DNA of 64,000 nt from Paraburkholderia polaris. GTDB taxonomy: Bacteria; Pseudomonadota; Gammaproteobacteria; Burkholderiales; Burkholderiaceae. The notes below the pieces were generated by a model. That model made no database searches. It was given only the letters and a program-made list of their open reading frames with translations, and was not told where the DNA came from. The stretch spans positions 62,001-126,000 of the forward strand of contig NZ_JABBGJ010000021.1 of NCBI RefSeq assembly GCF_012927345.1, given 5' to 3'. The position numbers and the translations under genes were made by a program. Positions 16,163 to 24,369 of this stretch are shown here, in pieces. The number at the start of each line of letters is the position of its first letter. Position 1 is the first letter of the stretch.

Positions 16163-16959
16163 TCGAAGTCCCCGCGAAAACCGGCTATGTCTGGTTCCGG
16201 CAGGGTATCTGGCTGTTCCGCAAGAACCCGCTCGCGTTTCTGACGCTGTTCTTCACCTATCTGCTGGTCATGACGCTGGCGTCGCAGATTCCGGTTATCG
16301 GCGGCGTGCTGCCGCTGGTCTTTATTCCGGGCGTTGCGGTCGGCTTCATGGCGGCATGCCGCAATACCATCGCGGGCAAGCCGGTGTTCCCGACCATTCT
16401 GGTGGACGGCTTTCACTCATACGGTCCTGCGGTTGCCAAACGTCTGCTGCTGCTGGGCGTGCTGTACGTCGTCGCGATGGCGCTGGTGCTGGCCGGCTCG
16501 GCACTCGCCGACGGCGGCATGTTGCTGAAGGTCATGCTCGGCGTCGCTACGATGGATCAGGATGCGATCGCCAACAGCAATATCCCGCTGGCGGTGATCA
16601 CCGCATTCGCGTTCTACATCCCGGTCGCGATGATTTTCTGGTTCTCGCCGATTCTTACCGCGTGGCACGACGTGCCGCCCGTCAAGGCGATGTTCTTCAG
16701 CATCGTCAGTTGCTGGCGCAATCGTGGCGCGTTCATTGTGTTCGGCGCATTGTGGTTCGCAGTGGCGACGACCGTCTCGTTCGGCTTGTCCGCGCTGATG
16801 CAAGCGCTGGGCGCGGGCGACTTCGCGTTCGCGATCCTGATGCCCGCCACGATGATCGTCACGACCATGCTGTATTGCTCGTTCTACGCGACCTATCGCG
16901 GCTGCTTCGGCGTGCAAACACCTGAAGCGCCGGATTTGCCGACCACACCGGCGGCTTGA
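16153..16959 (+). CDS. BPSS1780-family integral membrane protein
   Basis: This 268-residue polytopic membrane protein has about six hydrophobic segments, near 24-45, 50-70, 96-118, 146-170, 194-215 and 224-250. It opens with MQLIEVPAKTGYVWFRQGIW, the usual start of the Burkholderia BPSS1780 family, whose role is unknown. The ATG lies inside the end of thrB. The pairing with homoserine kinase recurs in related betaproteobacteria but gives no functional clue. The C-terminus is a short soluble proline-rich tail. Confidence 0.85.
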   Translation: MQLIEVPAKTGYVWFRQGIWLFRKNPLAFLTLFFTYLLVMTLASQIPVIGGVLPLVFIPGVAVGFMAACRNTIAGKPVFPTILVDGFHSYGPAVAKRLLLLGVLYVVAMALVLAGSALADGGMLLKVMLGVATMDQDAIANSNIPLAVITAFAFYIPVAMIFWFSPILTAWHDVPPVKAMFFSIVSCWRNRGAFIVFGALWFAVATTVSFGLSALMQALGAGDFAFAILMPATMIVTTMLYCSFYATYRGCFGVQTPEAPDLPTTPAA

Positions 16960-17299
16960 GCACCCGCGAGACTGTGGTTCAGGCGCGGGCGCTTTTTCGA
17001 CGCCCGCGCGGTCCTGGTTCGGGACATTGTCCGGTTCCAACTTAGTATTCTCCGCAGTCTCGTCACAGCCGCTTGCACGCCTGCCTTAGTACCCTCCGCA
17101 GTCCCGCCACAGCCGGCTCGCACGCCCGCCTTAGTGGCCATGCACTCCAAGCCATAGCGCGCCCGGCACTCGCGCCACAGGGCGCCGCCCGCCTCCACAG
17201 CTGCGCCGAATCCCCGCCGCACTCGTCAACTTGCCCCGACTTGCGGCACAATGGTTTGCGCGCAATCGATTTGCACGCTCTTTTTACACGAGATGCAAC
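16960..17299. other. Intergenic region between the BPSS1780-family gene and ohrR
   Basis: This 340-base spacer holds a GC-rich inverted repeat soon after the upstream stop (GCGCGGGCG with CGCCCGCGC near 17000, no T tract) and an imperfect 44/45-bp direct repeat at 17041-17129. No gene is supported. The ohrR promoter should lie at its right end. Confidence 0.6.
17041..17129. repeat. Imperfect 44/45-bp tandem direct repeat
   Basis: Two adjacent units, 17041-17084 and 17085-17129, both begin CTTAGTA, share TCCGCAGTC and CACAGCCG and end GCACGCC-GC. They differ at about seven positions, mostly T-to-C changes. A third CTTAGT follows at 17130 before similarity ends. The unit has no coding sense that I can see. 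Confidence 0.7.
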
Positions 17300-17752
17300 A
17301 TGACCCAGCGCCCCGCCTTGCCCTTCACGCTCGACGAGCAACTCTGCTTCGCGCTCTATTCGACCTCGCTTGCGATGACGAAAGCATACAAGCCGCTGCT
17401 CGACAAGCTCGGCCTCACCTATCCGCAATATCTGGCGATGCTGGTGCTCTGGGAAGCCGACGACGTCACGGTCAAAGACCTCGCCGCACGGCTGAATCTC
17501 GACTCGGCGACGGTCACGCCGCTTCTCAAGCGTCTCGAAGCGCAGGGCTACCTGGAAAGGGTGCGCGGCGTTGAAGATGAGCGGCTCGTCTATATCCGGC
17601 TCACGAAAGCCGGCACCGCGCTGAAACGCCAGGCACGCGAAGTGCCGGCAGAAATCTTCTGCGCGACCCAGCAGACGCCCGAATTCCTGCTCCGTCTGCG
17701 CGACGATCTGACGCGCCTGCGCAGCACACTCAACGATTACATGGACCACTAG
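17300..17752 (+). CDS. ohrR: Organic hydroperoxide resistance regulator OhrR (MarR family)
   Basis: This 150-residue MarR-type repressor senses organic hydroperoxides by oxidation of an N-terminal cysteine. C16 sits in LDEQLCFALYSTSLAM, the OhrR sensing helix, and a second cysteine C121 in EIFCATQQ suits the two-Cys mechanism with an inter-subunit disulfide. Y30 and Y41 match the tyrosines that contact the sensing cysteine in the family. The winged helix covers about 56-100 (LAARLNLDSATVTPLLKRLE). The ATG at 17300 follows an upstream in-frame stretch without similarity. It lies 173 bases before ohr on the same strand, with an operator-like palindrome between them. Confidence 0.92.
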   Translation: MTQRPALPFTLDEQLCFALYSTSLAMTKAYKPLLDKLGLTYPQYLAMLVLWEADDVTVKDLAARLNLDSATVTPLLKRLEAQGYLERVRGVEDERLVYIRLTKAGTALKRQAREVPAEIFCATQQTPEFLLRLRDDLTRLRSTLNDYMDH

Positions 17753-17796
17753 CCGGCCTGCTTCAAAAAGCACGCTATCGGCACGATGCAAAAATT

Positions 17797-17828
17797 CATT
17801 TGCACACAAATGATTTGTGCACTATCTT
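17797..17828. promoter_or_regulatory. Putative OhrR operator overlapping the ohr promoter
   Basis: CATTTG (17797-17802) and CAAATG (17807-17812) form an inverted repeat around CACA, overlapped by TGCACA (17801-17806) and TGTGCA (17816-17821). The second repeat lies just before TATCTT (17823-17828), a plausible -10. Nested A/T-rich palindromes between ohrR and ohr are the expected OhrR site, about 100 bases before the ohr start. Confidence 0.6.
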
Positions 17829-17925
17829 TATCACATGCCGCTTCGATAAGGCTCCGCCAGAACGGCGGGCAAGCAAACAGCGGCAAGCATGCAGATCCTG
17901 ATAACCCAGACAAAGGAGCAGCACA

Positions 17926-18345
17926 ATGAACATCCTCTACAAGGCAAGCGCAACCAGCACCGGTGGCCGTGACGGCCGTGCTGTATCGTCGGACAATGCG
18001 TTGGACGTGAAGCTGGCGGCACCGCGTGAACTAGGCGGCACGGGCGCAGCGGGCACCAATCCGGAACAACTCTTTGCAGCCGGCTACTCGGCGTGTTTCC
18101 TGAGCGCGATGAAATTCGTCGCCGGCCAGCGCAAGCAGGCTTTGCCGTCTGACACGCACGTTACGGCAGAAGTGGGTATCGGCCCGAACGACAACGGCGG
18201 CTTCGCGCTCGACATCGATCTGCGCGTCTCCTTGCCGGGCGTCGCTGCTGACGCAGCCAAGGAACTGGTCGACGCAGCGCATCAGGGCTGCCCGTACTCG
18301 AACGCCACGCGCAACAACGTCGCGGTGCGTCTGCAAATCGCGTAA
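17926..18345 (+). CDS. ohr: Organic hydroperoxide resistance protein (Ohr peroxidase)
   Basis: This 139-residue thiol peroxidase of the Ohr/OsmC superfamily reduces organic and lipid hydroperoxides with a lipoyl-dependent reductant in the cytosol. The peroxidatic Cys is C57 in GYSACFLSA and the resolving Cys is C122 in QGCPYSNATR. The catalytic Arg and Glu are consistent with GGRDGRAVS (13-21) and NPEQLF (E47). Length and start are standard, and AAGGAG precedes the ATG. It is controlled by the upstream OhrR gene. Confidence 0.95.
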   Translation: MNILYKASATSTGGRDGRAVSSDNALDVKLAAPRELGGTGAAGTNPEQLFAAGYSACFLSAMKFVAGQRKQALPSDTHVTAEVGIGPNDNGGFALDIDLRVSLPGVAADAAKELVDAAHQGCPYSNATRNNVAVRLQIA

Positions 18346-18647
18346 GCTGCAGCGGCTTCAACGAATTGCCAATGGATCGTTGACGCGCAGGGCACAACCG
18401 CGCCACCAGGAACACCGCCCGTACCCTGCAAACCAGGCGCGGGCGTTGTGCCGTTTTGCGGCGCGATAGGCATTCGCGGACGCGGCACGCAATGTGCACC
18501 ATCAGTCCGACCATCACCTGCCGTCACGCGACTCCGCCCGTCGCTTTGTGAATAAACGCGCAGTTCAGTAATATCGTCGCCTGGCAGTTCATCATTGCGA
18601 CGGTCGATGCTGCGCCGCGCAGCCATTCACCCTGACCCGCGATTCCG
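18346..18647. other. Intergenic region between ohr and phrB
   Basis: This 302-base spacer contains one long-range hairpin (18391-18452) that may terminate ohr. Nothing else is recognisable; the phrB promoter is presumably near the right end. Confidence 0.5.
18391..18452 (+). terminator. Possible terminator hairpin after ohr
   Basis: GGCACAAC (18391-18398) pairs with GTTGTGCC (18445-18452), and the adjoining CGCGCC (18399-18404) pairs with GGCGCG (18436-18441), leaving a 3-base bulge and a 31-base loop. GTTTTG follows. The long loop makes the call weak. Confidence 0.35.
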
Positions 18648-20147
18648 ATGACACGCGTCCGACGCCTGAACGACACCTTCGATACCGGTCTGGTCTGGTT
18701 TCGCCGCGACCTGCGCAGCACGGACAACGCCGCGCTCTACTACGCGCTCAAGCATTGCGAGCGCGTCTGGTGCGTTTTCGTATTCGACACGACGATCCTG
18801 CAACCACTGATCGACGGCTGGCAAACCCGCCATCCGGATACGCAACCGCAAGACCGCCGCATCGAGTTCATTCTTGCTGCATTGGGCGAGTTGGACGAGG
18901 CATTGCGCGCCAAGGGCGGCGGCCTCGTCGTGCTGCACGGCGATCCCGCCGATCTCGTGCCAAGGCTCGCCGACGAACTCGGCGTCGATGCGATATTCAC
19001 GAATCACGATTACGAACCGGTCGCGATCGAGCGTGACGAGACGGTGCGGGAGCGGCTGGCCGTTGCCGGCCGCCAATGGCTGACGTTTAAAGATCAGGTG
19101 ATTTTTGAACGTGATGAGGTGCTGACAGGCCAGAACAAACCGTTCACGGTGTTCACGCCATATAGGAACGCATGGCTCAAGCAGCTGACGGCCTTCGATC
19201 TGAAGCCGTATCCGGTTGAGAGCTACGCGAAGCATCTGGCAGTACTGCCACCCAAGCTGGACCGCCAGTTGCCGACGCTCGATCAGCTCGGCTTCGCAGC
19301 GAGCAATCTCGCGGAGCTCAACTTGCCCACCGGCATGAGCGGCGCGCGACGCCTGCTCGACGACTTCATGAGCCGCATTGACAGCTATAAGGACCGGCGC
19401 GACTTTCCCGCCGTCAAAGGCCCGAGCTATCTATCGATGCATCTGCGCTTCGGTACTATCTCGATCCGCACGCTCGCGCGGTTCGCCCACGAGAGGTCAC
19501 TACAGCCCGACGGGCAAGGCTCGGGCACGTGGCTTTCGGAGCTGATCTGGCGGGATTTCTACTTCATGATCCTCTCGCATCATCCGAGACTGGCGGCCGG
19601 CGCGTCATTCAAGGAAGAGTACGACCGGCTGCGCTGGGAGCAAGGCCCGGAAGCGGACGAGGCGTATGCCGCATGGTGCGATGGCCGCACCGGTTATCCG
19701 CTGGTCGACGCCGCGATGCTGCAACTGAACCGCACCGGCTACATGCACAACCGCCTGCGGATGGTGACGGCGAGTTTTCTGGTGAAGGATCTGGGGGTCG
19801 ACTGGCGGCTCGGCGAGCGCTACTTCGCCGAACAATTGAACGACTTCGATTTCTCGGCGAACAACGGCGGCTGGCAATGGGCGGCATCGACGGGATGCGA
19901 CGCGCAACCGTATTTCCGGATTTTCAACCCGATCACTCAATCCGAAAAATTCGACGCCGAAGGGCGCTTTATCAAACGCTACCTGCCCCAGCTTGCGAAA
20001 CTGCCGGCCAAATGGATTCACGCGCCGTGGCTGGCGGGTGCGGAAAGGCTAGCCGAATTTGGCCTGATATTGGGCAAGGATTATCCCGCCCCGATCGTCG
20101 ACCATACCGAAGCGCGGCAGCGTACGCTGGCCCGTTTCGGCAAGTAA
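18648..20147 (+). CDS. phrB: Class I cyclobutane pyrimidine dimer photolyase
   Basis: This 499-residue DNA photolyase uses blue light and FADH- to split pyrimidine dimers. The N-terminal Rossmann antenna domain opens GLVWFRRDLRSTDNAAL (about 14-30). The FAD-binding helical domain contains LSELIWRDFYF, LNRTGYMHNRLRM and GGWQWAASTGCDAQPYFR, where the usual GSGTD loop reads ASTGCD. Conserved tryptophans of the electron-transfer chain are retained (WQWA). Length is a little above E. coli PhrB (472) because of the N-terminal extension MTRVRRLNDTFD. A degraded tspO follows, a common photolyase neighbour. Confidence 0.92.
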   Translation: MTRVRRLNDTFDTGLVWFRRDLRSTDNAALYYALKHCERVWCVFVFDTTILQPLIDGWQTRHPDTQPQDRRIEFILAALGELDEALRAKGGGLVVLHGDPADLVPRLADELGVDAIFTNHDYEPVAIERDETVRERLAVAGRQWLTFKDQVIFERDEVLTGQNKPFTVFTPYRNAWLKQLTAFDLKPYPVESYAKHLAVLPPKLDRQLPTLDQLGFAASNLAELNLPTGMSGARRLLDDFMSRIDSYKDRRDFPAVKGPSYLSMHLRFGTISIRTLARFAHERSLQPDGQGSGTWLSELIWRDFYFMILSHHPRLAAGASFKEEYDRLRWEQGPEADEAYAAWCDGRTGYPLVDAAMLQLNRTGYMHNRLRMVTASFLVKDLGVDWRLGERYFAEQLNDFDFSANNGGWQWAASTGCDAQPYFRIFNPITQSEKFDAEGRFIKRYLPQLAKLPAKWIHAPWLAGAERLAEFGLILGKDYPAPIVDHTEARQRTLARFGK

Positions 20148-20194
20148 GCGCTCGCTCACATCGTGTGATCGAAATATCTGAAGGAGACGGAAAG

Positions 20195-20364
20195 ATGCGC
20201 CGTTTGCAGTAGCTACACGTGTTTTAGTGCTGATCGTCGCACTCACGCTTGCATTCTGGCAACGGGACCGCTGGGCAAGAGGACTACTAGTGCCCTATGT
20301 TGCCTTGGTGGCGTTCGCCGCGGTGTTGAATCACGCGTTGTGGCAATTGAATCCGGCTGTTTAA
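20195..20364 (+). pseudogene. Remnant of a TspO/MBR-family (tryptophan-rich sensory protein) gene
   Basis: An AGGAG site (20182-20186) and ATG (20195) start a reading frame that stops after five codons (MRRLQ). In another frame, up to the stop at 20364, about 50 residues read as the last two membrane helices of TspO: a hydrophobic helix, FWQRDRWARG, then LLVPYVALVAFAAVLNHALW and QLN, matching the family pattern PY-x-x-W-x-x-FA-x-x-LN-x-x-x-W-x-LN. About 100 N-terminal residues are missing and the frames do not join, so this is an internal deletion with a frame change. TspO binds porphyrins in outer membranes and is often encoded next to photolyase genes, which fits the position. Confidence 0.75.
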
Positions 20365-20461
20365 GCGTGTCTAGACGCTTCCAACAACGCAAAACAGCTT
20401 GGGCGCCTCACCCAAACATCGGCGTTCTTCAATACGCGCCGATGCTCCAAACTCGTGCAGC

Positions 20462-20638
20462 TTAGTGCTGGCTCATCCACGACGGCTGGCGGGTGGTCGC
20501 CTCGCGGTCCAGCTTGCGCATACGAAATTCCAGGTCGTACAGATCGGTTGCTTCTGCGAGGAAGGCGTCAGCGCGTTCTTTCGCGAGTTGATCGGGCGAT
20601 TTGGTCAGGAACAGAAACAGGCGGCTAAGCAGATACAT
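20462..20638 (-). CDS. DUF3563 family miniprotein
   Basis: This 58-residue protein (MYLLSRLFLFLTKSPDQLAK then a charged helix ending in PSWMSQH) matches the DUF3563 family of Burkholderiaceae miniproteins: an amphipathic N-terminus followed by ERADAFLAEATDLYDLEFRM. The function is unknown. I chose the ATG ending at 20638, which has AGG eight bases ahead; a TTG start five codons further out is less likely. The promoter is unusually good for this genome (see 20659-20718), so the protein is probably abundant or conditionally induced. A membrane-surface location is suggested by the first 15 residues. Confidence 0.8.
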   Translation of the reverse strand: MYLLSRLFLFLTKSPDQLAKERADAFLAEATDLYDLEFRMRKLDREATTRQPSWMSQH

Positions 20639-20658
20639 GGTCAACCTCGACAATGAAT

Positions 20659-20718
20659 TTAGGCGGTAGCGCCTAAGGGATAACCCGTATTATAGGGAAA
20701 ACCCTAGGGTTACGCCAA
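20659..20718 (-). promoter_or_regulatory. Sigma-70 promoter with two palindromic operators upstream of the DUF3563 gene
   Basis: On the minus strand there is a -35 TTGGCG (20718-20713), an 18-bp spacer and a perfect -10 TATAAT (20694-20689). The spacer contains the perfect 12-bp palindrome AACCCTAGGGTT (20700-20711). Just after the predicted start of transcription a second inverted repeat, TTAGGCG-GTAG-CGCCTAA, occupies 20659-20676. Two palindromes bracketing the -10 are what a repressor-controlled promoter looks like. Confidence 0.7.
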
Positions 20719-20745
20719 TACTCATTTCGAAGTGTTGTTCCAACG

Positions 20746-21942
20746 TCACCGTGCGCCCGCCGAGGCTTCTGTGGCGGCGCTTTCAGAGATACGGCCGGCG
20801 CCCGTGCGGCGCTGATGCCTGAAGAATTCCCACACCATGGCGCTCGCGTCCGGACCTTTGGCGGAATGGAATGGTACGGCGTCGTCGCCACCGCTCCAGG
20901 CGTGCGCGAGCCCTTGCACACGGCACAGCCGCACCACGCGGCGGCCGCCGCGCAGATAATCGCGCATCACCACGCCACCCTTACGCTCTTCCTTGATTTC
21001 ACCGGATTTGCGCGCGCCTTTCTCGTCGACGATCCGGTTCAGGCGGAGAAACTGCACCGCCAACTGGTCCGCATTGACCGGCGCGACCACATGGTCGATA
21101 TCGCCGTGGAGAATGATGGCCGGCATGCCGGGGTAGTTAGCCACATTAACGAGTTCGTCGACCAGTTCGGCCGGCTCGCGACGCGCGCCGCGGCGCATCA
21201 CGTCCATCGCCGCGATGCCGGAGCGAGCCTCCCCGAAAGCGGGGCCGGAATGCAGCGCGACCGCCGCGAAATGCTCCGGATAGTTGGCGGCCAGAAGCGC
21301 TGTCAGGCCGGCGCCGGCGGAGATTCCGGCGACATACACACGCTCGCTGTCGAAGCCATGCTGGGCAACCAGCGAATCGACCAGCGAGACGACCGCACGC
21401 GCCTCAGCGCCGCCCGCGCTGTCGCTGGCGTCGTACCAATGCCAGCAGCGATGCGAATGGACGTGCTTCGACTGTTCCGGATAGACCACGGCGAAGCCGA
21501 ACCGGTCCGCGAGCACGTTCATCCGCGTGCCTTCGGCGAATTCGTCAATCGACTGGGTGCAGCCGTGCAGCATCACCACCAGCGGCATCGCCTCATGCGC
21601 ATGGCCGGATGGGATATACAAACCGTATTGAAGGTGGTTGACGAGCCGCCCAGGCGCGGTAGGCGCCGAATGGAACGAGCGCGTCCACGAACCGCTCGCC
21701 CATGCCGAAGCACGCGGACGAACCCGAGACTCCCGTGGGGCAGCGCGCGGCGCTTCGCGTTTCGCGGATGCGCGCAGCGCGGCCGCCGGCTTGACCGGAC
21801 GAACCTTGGCCGAAGGCTTGCTGGCGGCAGCGCGTGCCGGCCGCGTGGTGGTGCGCTTGGTGGTTGCGTGAGCGTGCTCAGTTTGAATGGCGAGCAGCCG
21901 CTTGAGACCTCGCAGCCAGATTTTCGATAGACTTTTTGCCAT
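20746..21942 (-). CDS. PHB depolymerase family esterase (alpha/beta hydrolase)
   Basis: This 398-residue hydrolase belongs to the LpqC/feruloyl esterase/PHB-depolymerase type. The nucleophile elbow is GISAGAG in YVAGISAGAGLTALLA, the oxyanion segment is VVMLHGCTQSIDEFAEGT, and the C-terminal histidine is in QGLAHAWSGGD. The first 110 residues are basic and Ala/Pro/Arg-rich with no clear signal peptide, so the location is uncertain; intracellular PHB or polyester turnover is possible but unproven. I use the ATG ending at 21942 (MAKSLSKIWLRGLKRL) with AGG ten bases upstream. It diverges from the PAP2 gene. Confidence 0.82.
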   Translation of the reverse strand: MAKSLSKIWLRGLKRLLAIQTEHAHATTKRTTTRPARAAASKPSAKVRPVKPAAALRASAKREAPRAAPRESRVRPRASAWASGSWTRSFHSAPTAPGRLVNHLQYGLYIPSGHAHEAMPLVVMLHGCTQSIDEFAEGTRMNVLADRFGFAVVYPEQSKHVHSHRCWHWYDASDSAGGAEARAVVSLVDSLVAQHGFDSERVYVAGISAGAGLTALLAANYPEHFAAVALHSGPAFGEARSGIAAMDVMRRGARREPAELVDELVNVANYPGMPAIILHGDIDHVVAPVNADQLAVQFLRLNRIVDEKGARKSGEIKEERKGGVVMRDYLRGGRRVVRLCRVQGLAHAWSGGDDAVPFHSAKGPDASAMVWEFFRHQRRTGAGRISESAATEASAGAR

Positions 21943-22301
21943 CGGCGGATAACCTCGCAAAAAGGGACAGGTGTCGCCCGATAGAACGACGCTTTGTTGT
22001 GCAATGCACAATAACACCAATCCTCATGCGATGCTGGAGGCCTAAACCTCTGTCGAGCACCGAATTTTCCGCCCGGCGAACCCTGCAGCAGCTACAACGT
22101 CAAATCTTTGCAAAGCTTGTTCGCCAACCGACGTCCCGTCACAAAAAAGCCTGGCGTGTGGCAAGTCTGGCCCGAAGCACCCGTCTATACTGGCGGATAA
22201 ATAAGTTCGGAACACGCCTATGCGGCGTCGGCGATTCACGCCGTTCGCGCGTTAAACCTATTACCAACCCGATTCTACGCGGCCTTGGTCGCGCTTTTGC
22301 C

Positions 22302-23003
22302 ATGCCCGATTTACCTGCCCATCTGTGGTACTCGATCACCAGCCTTGGCGGCGCCGGCATGACGCTGCCGCTTGCGTTCGCCATCGCGCTTTGGCTGGCG
22401 GTCGGCTATACGTGGCGCATGGCTGCCGGATGGTTGCTGCTGCTTGGCGCGGCCATCGGCATTGTGACCGTGACCAAGCTGGCCTTCCTCGGCTGGGGCG
22501 TCGGCGTGCGCGAACTGGATTTCACCGGCGTCAGCGGTCACGCCATGCTGTCTACCGCCGTCTACCCGGTCGCGCTGTTCCTGATGCTGCTGCCGGCGCG
22601 TCCGGCAATTCGTCTGCTGGGCGTCATACTTGGCTTGGCAGCGGGCATCGCAGTCGGCTTGTCGCGCGTCGTGCTGAGCGCTCACTCGCCGTCTGAAGCC
22701 GTCACCGGTTGCCTCGTCGGTGCACTGGCGGCGCTAGTCTTCGTGCGCATGGCATGGAATCTTGAGCCGGGCCGGTTGTCGGCGTTGCCCGTCACCGCCA
22801 GTCTGATGATCCTCGCGGTGCTGATGCATGGCGTGCACGTGCCGACGCAACGCTGGGTCACGCATATCGCGCTGAAGGTGTCCGGTCACGACAGGCCGTT
22901 CATCCGCGCCAAGTGGAGGGCCGTGCGTGACGTACGCCCCGCCACGGCGCCGCTTTCGCAAACGCTCAACACGCTTACGCCGCCGAATTCGTCGGACGTC
23001 TGA
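22302..23003 (+). CDS. PAP2-superfamily phosphatase, membrane protein
   Basis: This 233-residue membrane protein has about five to six hydrophobic segments. The phosphatidic-acid-phosphatase motifs are partly visible: SGHAMLST near 81-88 (motif 2) and SRVVLSAHSPSEAVTG near 124-139 (motif 3 with the catalytic His). Motif 1 (KxxxxxxRP) is not obvious, as in several bacterial members. Such enzymes remove phosphate from lipid pyrophosphates such as undecaprenyl pyrophosphate or from phosphatidic acid. The ATG at 22302 precedes MPDLPAHLWYSI; the frame is open far upstream without similarity. It ends just before a modA fragment, marking a deletion junction. Confidence 0.8.
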   Translation: MPDLPAHLWYSITSLGGAGMTLPLAFAIALWLAVGYTWRMAAGWLLLLGAAIGIVTVTKLAFLGWGVGVRELDFTGVSGHAMLSTAVYPVALFLMLLPARPAIRLLGVILGLAAGIAVGLSRVVLSAHSPSEAVTGCLVGALAALVFVRMAWNLEPGRLSALPVTASLMILAVLMHGVHVPTQRWVTHIALKVSGHDRPFIRAKWRAVRDVRPATAPLSQTLNTLTPPNSSDV

Positions 23004-23019
23004 AGCACGCTCGAGCGAT

Positions 23020-23274
23020 TGCTCGTCCGGCGACGTGTTCGCCTCCGCGAACCAGAAAGCGATGGACAAGGCGGCCGCGGAAATAGTGATCGTTCCGGCC
23101 ACGCGCAAGGACTTCGCCGCCAATTCGCTGGTGCTGATCGTGCCGGCCGACATCCGTTTCGCGCCGGTCTCGCTGAACGATCTGGCGTCGGCGAATGTGA
23201 AGCGTGTGGCTTATGGTGATCCGGCCTCGGTGCCGATTGGCCGCTATGCGCAAGGCGCGCTGCAAGAACTTTGA
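23020..23274 (+). pseudogene. Fragment of a molybdate-binding protein (modA) gene
   Basis: About 84 codons from CSSGDVFASANQKAMDKAAA to GRYAQGALQEL read as the middle of ModA, the periplasmic molybdate-binding protein. They cover the DVF-SA-Q--MD segment, the FAANSLVLIVP strand and the VAYGDPASVPIGRYA loop of the anion site. There is no signal peptide, start codon or N-terminal lobe, and the reading frame stops at 23274 where ModA should continue for about 80 residues. It lies 17 bases after the PAP2 gene and converges on modE. No modB or modC is visible. This is a relic of a lost transport operon. Confidence 0.72.
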
Positions 23275-23287
23275 GAACCGCAGCCCC

Positions 23288-24124
23288 TCAATCCTTCACC
23301 CCAAGAATCACGCTCGATGCCTTGAATACCGCGACCGCGGTCCCGCCTTCCACAAGGCCGAGCGTATCGACGCTTTCATTCGTGACGACCGCGGTAATCA
23401 CCGCGCCGCCGTCCAGCACTAACGACACCTCCGCGTTGACCGCCCCGCGCTTTACGCTCTGCACAGTGCCGCGCAACTGATTGCGCGCGGACAGTTGCAG
23501 CGGCGCGCCGCTTTCGTTCTCCACGAGCAGCACCACCCACGACGCCTTGATCAACGCGAACGCCGCCGAGCCCACCGCGAGCCCCAGCGTCTCGGTACTT
23601 TCATGCGTGACTACCGCGACAATCGCGTGGCCGCCGGTCAATGCCAGCGACACTTCGTCATTGACGGTGCCGCGCGTGATCGCCGACACCGTTCCATAAA
23701 GCTGATTGCGCGCGCTCGTTTTCACGCCGATGCGGCCGATCAGATCCCAATCCGTCGCAAAGCCATCGATCGCCGCGCCCGCGCGTTCGAGAAAACGCCG
23801 ATGCTCGCGCTCGACCGCCCGAAACGTATCGATCAGCTTCACCGCGCGAGGTGTGAGCGTCGTGCCGCCACCGCCTTTGCCGCCGGTCGAGCGTACGACG
23901 AGCGGCTCGCCGGCGAGGTTATTCATCGTGTCGACGGCGTCCCACGCGCCTTTGTAGCTCATGCCGACGGCTTTCGCCGCACTGGTGATCGAACCGGTCT
24001 CGCCGATCGCCGTGAGCAGCGCGATCCGCGACGCGCCGCCGAGCGTTTGCGCGCCCGCCTTAAACCAGACGGAGCCGCCAAGTTCAAGGGCTTCGTGGGA
24101 CGGATCGACGCGGTCGGATGTCAT
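23288..24124 (-). CDS. modE: ModE-type molybdate-responsive regulator
   Basis: This 278-residue regulator has an N-terminal winged helix (ETGSITSAAKAVGMSYKGAW at about 42-61) and a tandem pair of Mop domains, TSARNQLYGTVSAITRGTVN (about 136-155) and LSARNQLRGTVQSVKRGAVN (about 206-225), that bind molybdate or tungstate at the dimer interface. The glycine-rich STGGKGGGGTTLT wing is characteristic. ModE-molybdate represses modABC and activates molybdoenzyme genes. Here the transport operon is reduced to a modA fragment, so its remaining targets lie elsewhere. The molybdate transporter may be encoded at another locus. Confidence 0.92.
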   Translation of the reverse strand: MTSDRVDPSHEALELGGSVWFKAGAQTLGGASRIALLTAIGETGSITSAAKAVGMSYKGAWDAVDTMNNLAGEPLVVRSTGGKGGGGTTLTPRAVKLIDTFRAVEREHRRFLERAGAAIDGFATDWDLIGRIGVKTSARNQLYGTVSAITRGTVNDEVSLALTGGHAIVAVVTHESTETLGLAVGSAAFALIKASWVVLLVENESGAPLQLSARNQLRGTVQSVKRGAVNAEVSLVLDGGAVITAVVTNESVDTLGLVEGGTAVAVFKASSVILGVKD

Positions 24125-24369
24125 GGCGGCGGTGGGTCAGGAAAGGACAGCGAATCATTATAGCGACGCAGCGCCCCTTTAACGGCCACCCGCATAGCGC
24201 GGCGCTGCGCGTGGCCGTTGGGGTGATCGATACGATTGCGTGATGAACGCCGTGTATCTAAACCACGAGCGGGCGGCCGGGCCGACTGGCTTCGCCGCCC
24301 GTTTTGCGTGACGTGCGGCGCATGGCCGCCTGCCTCAAATACCCGCCGCCCATTGCATTCGTCAGCCAC

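Noticed and set aside
24181..24305. Two inverted repeats between modE and the tautomerase gene (AACGGCCAC/GTGGCCGTT and CGGGCGGC/GCCGCCCG).
   Set aside because: The second ends in TTTT but on the strand where no gene needs terminating; the first has a 21-base loop. Insufficient to call either a terminator.
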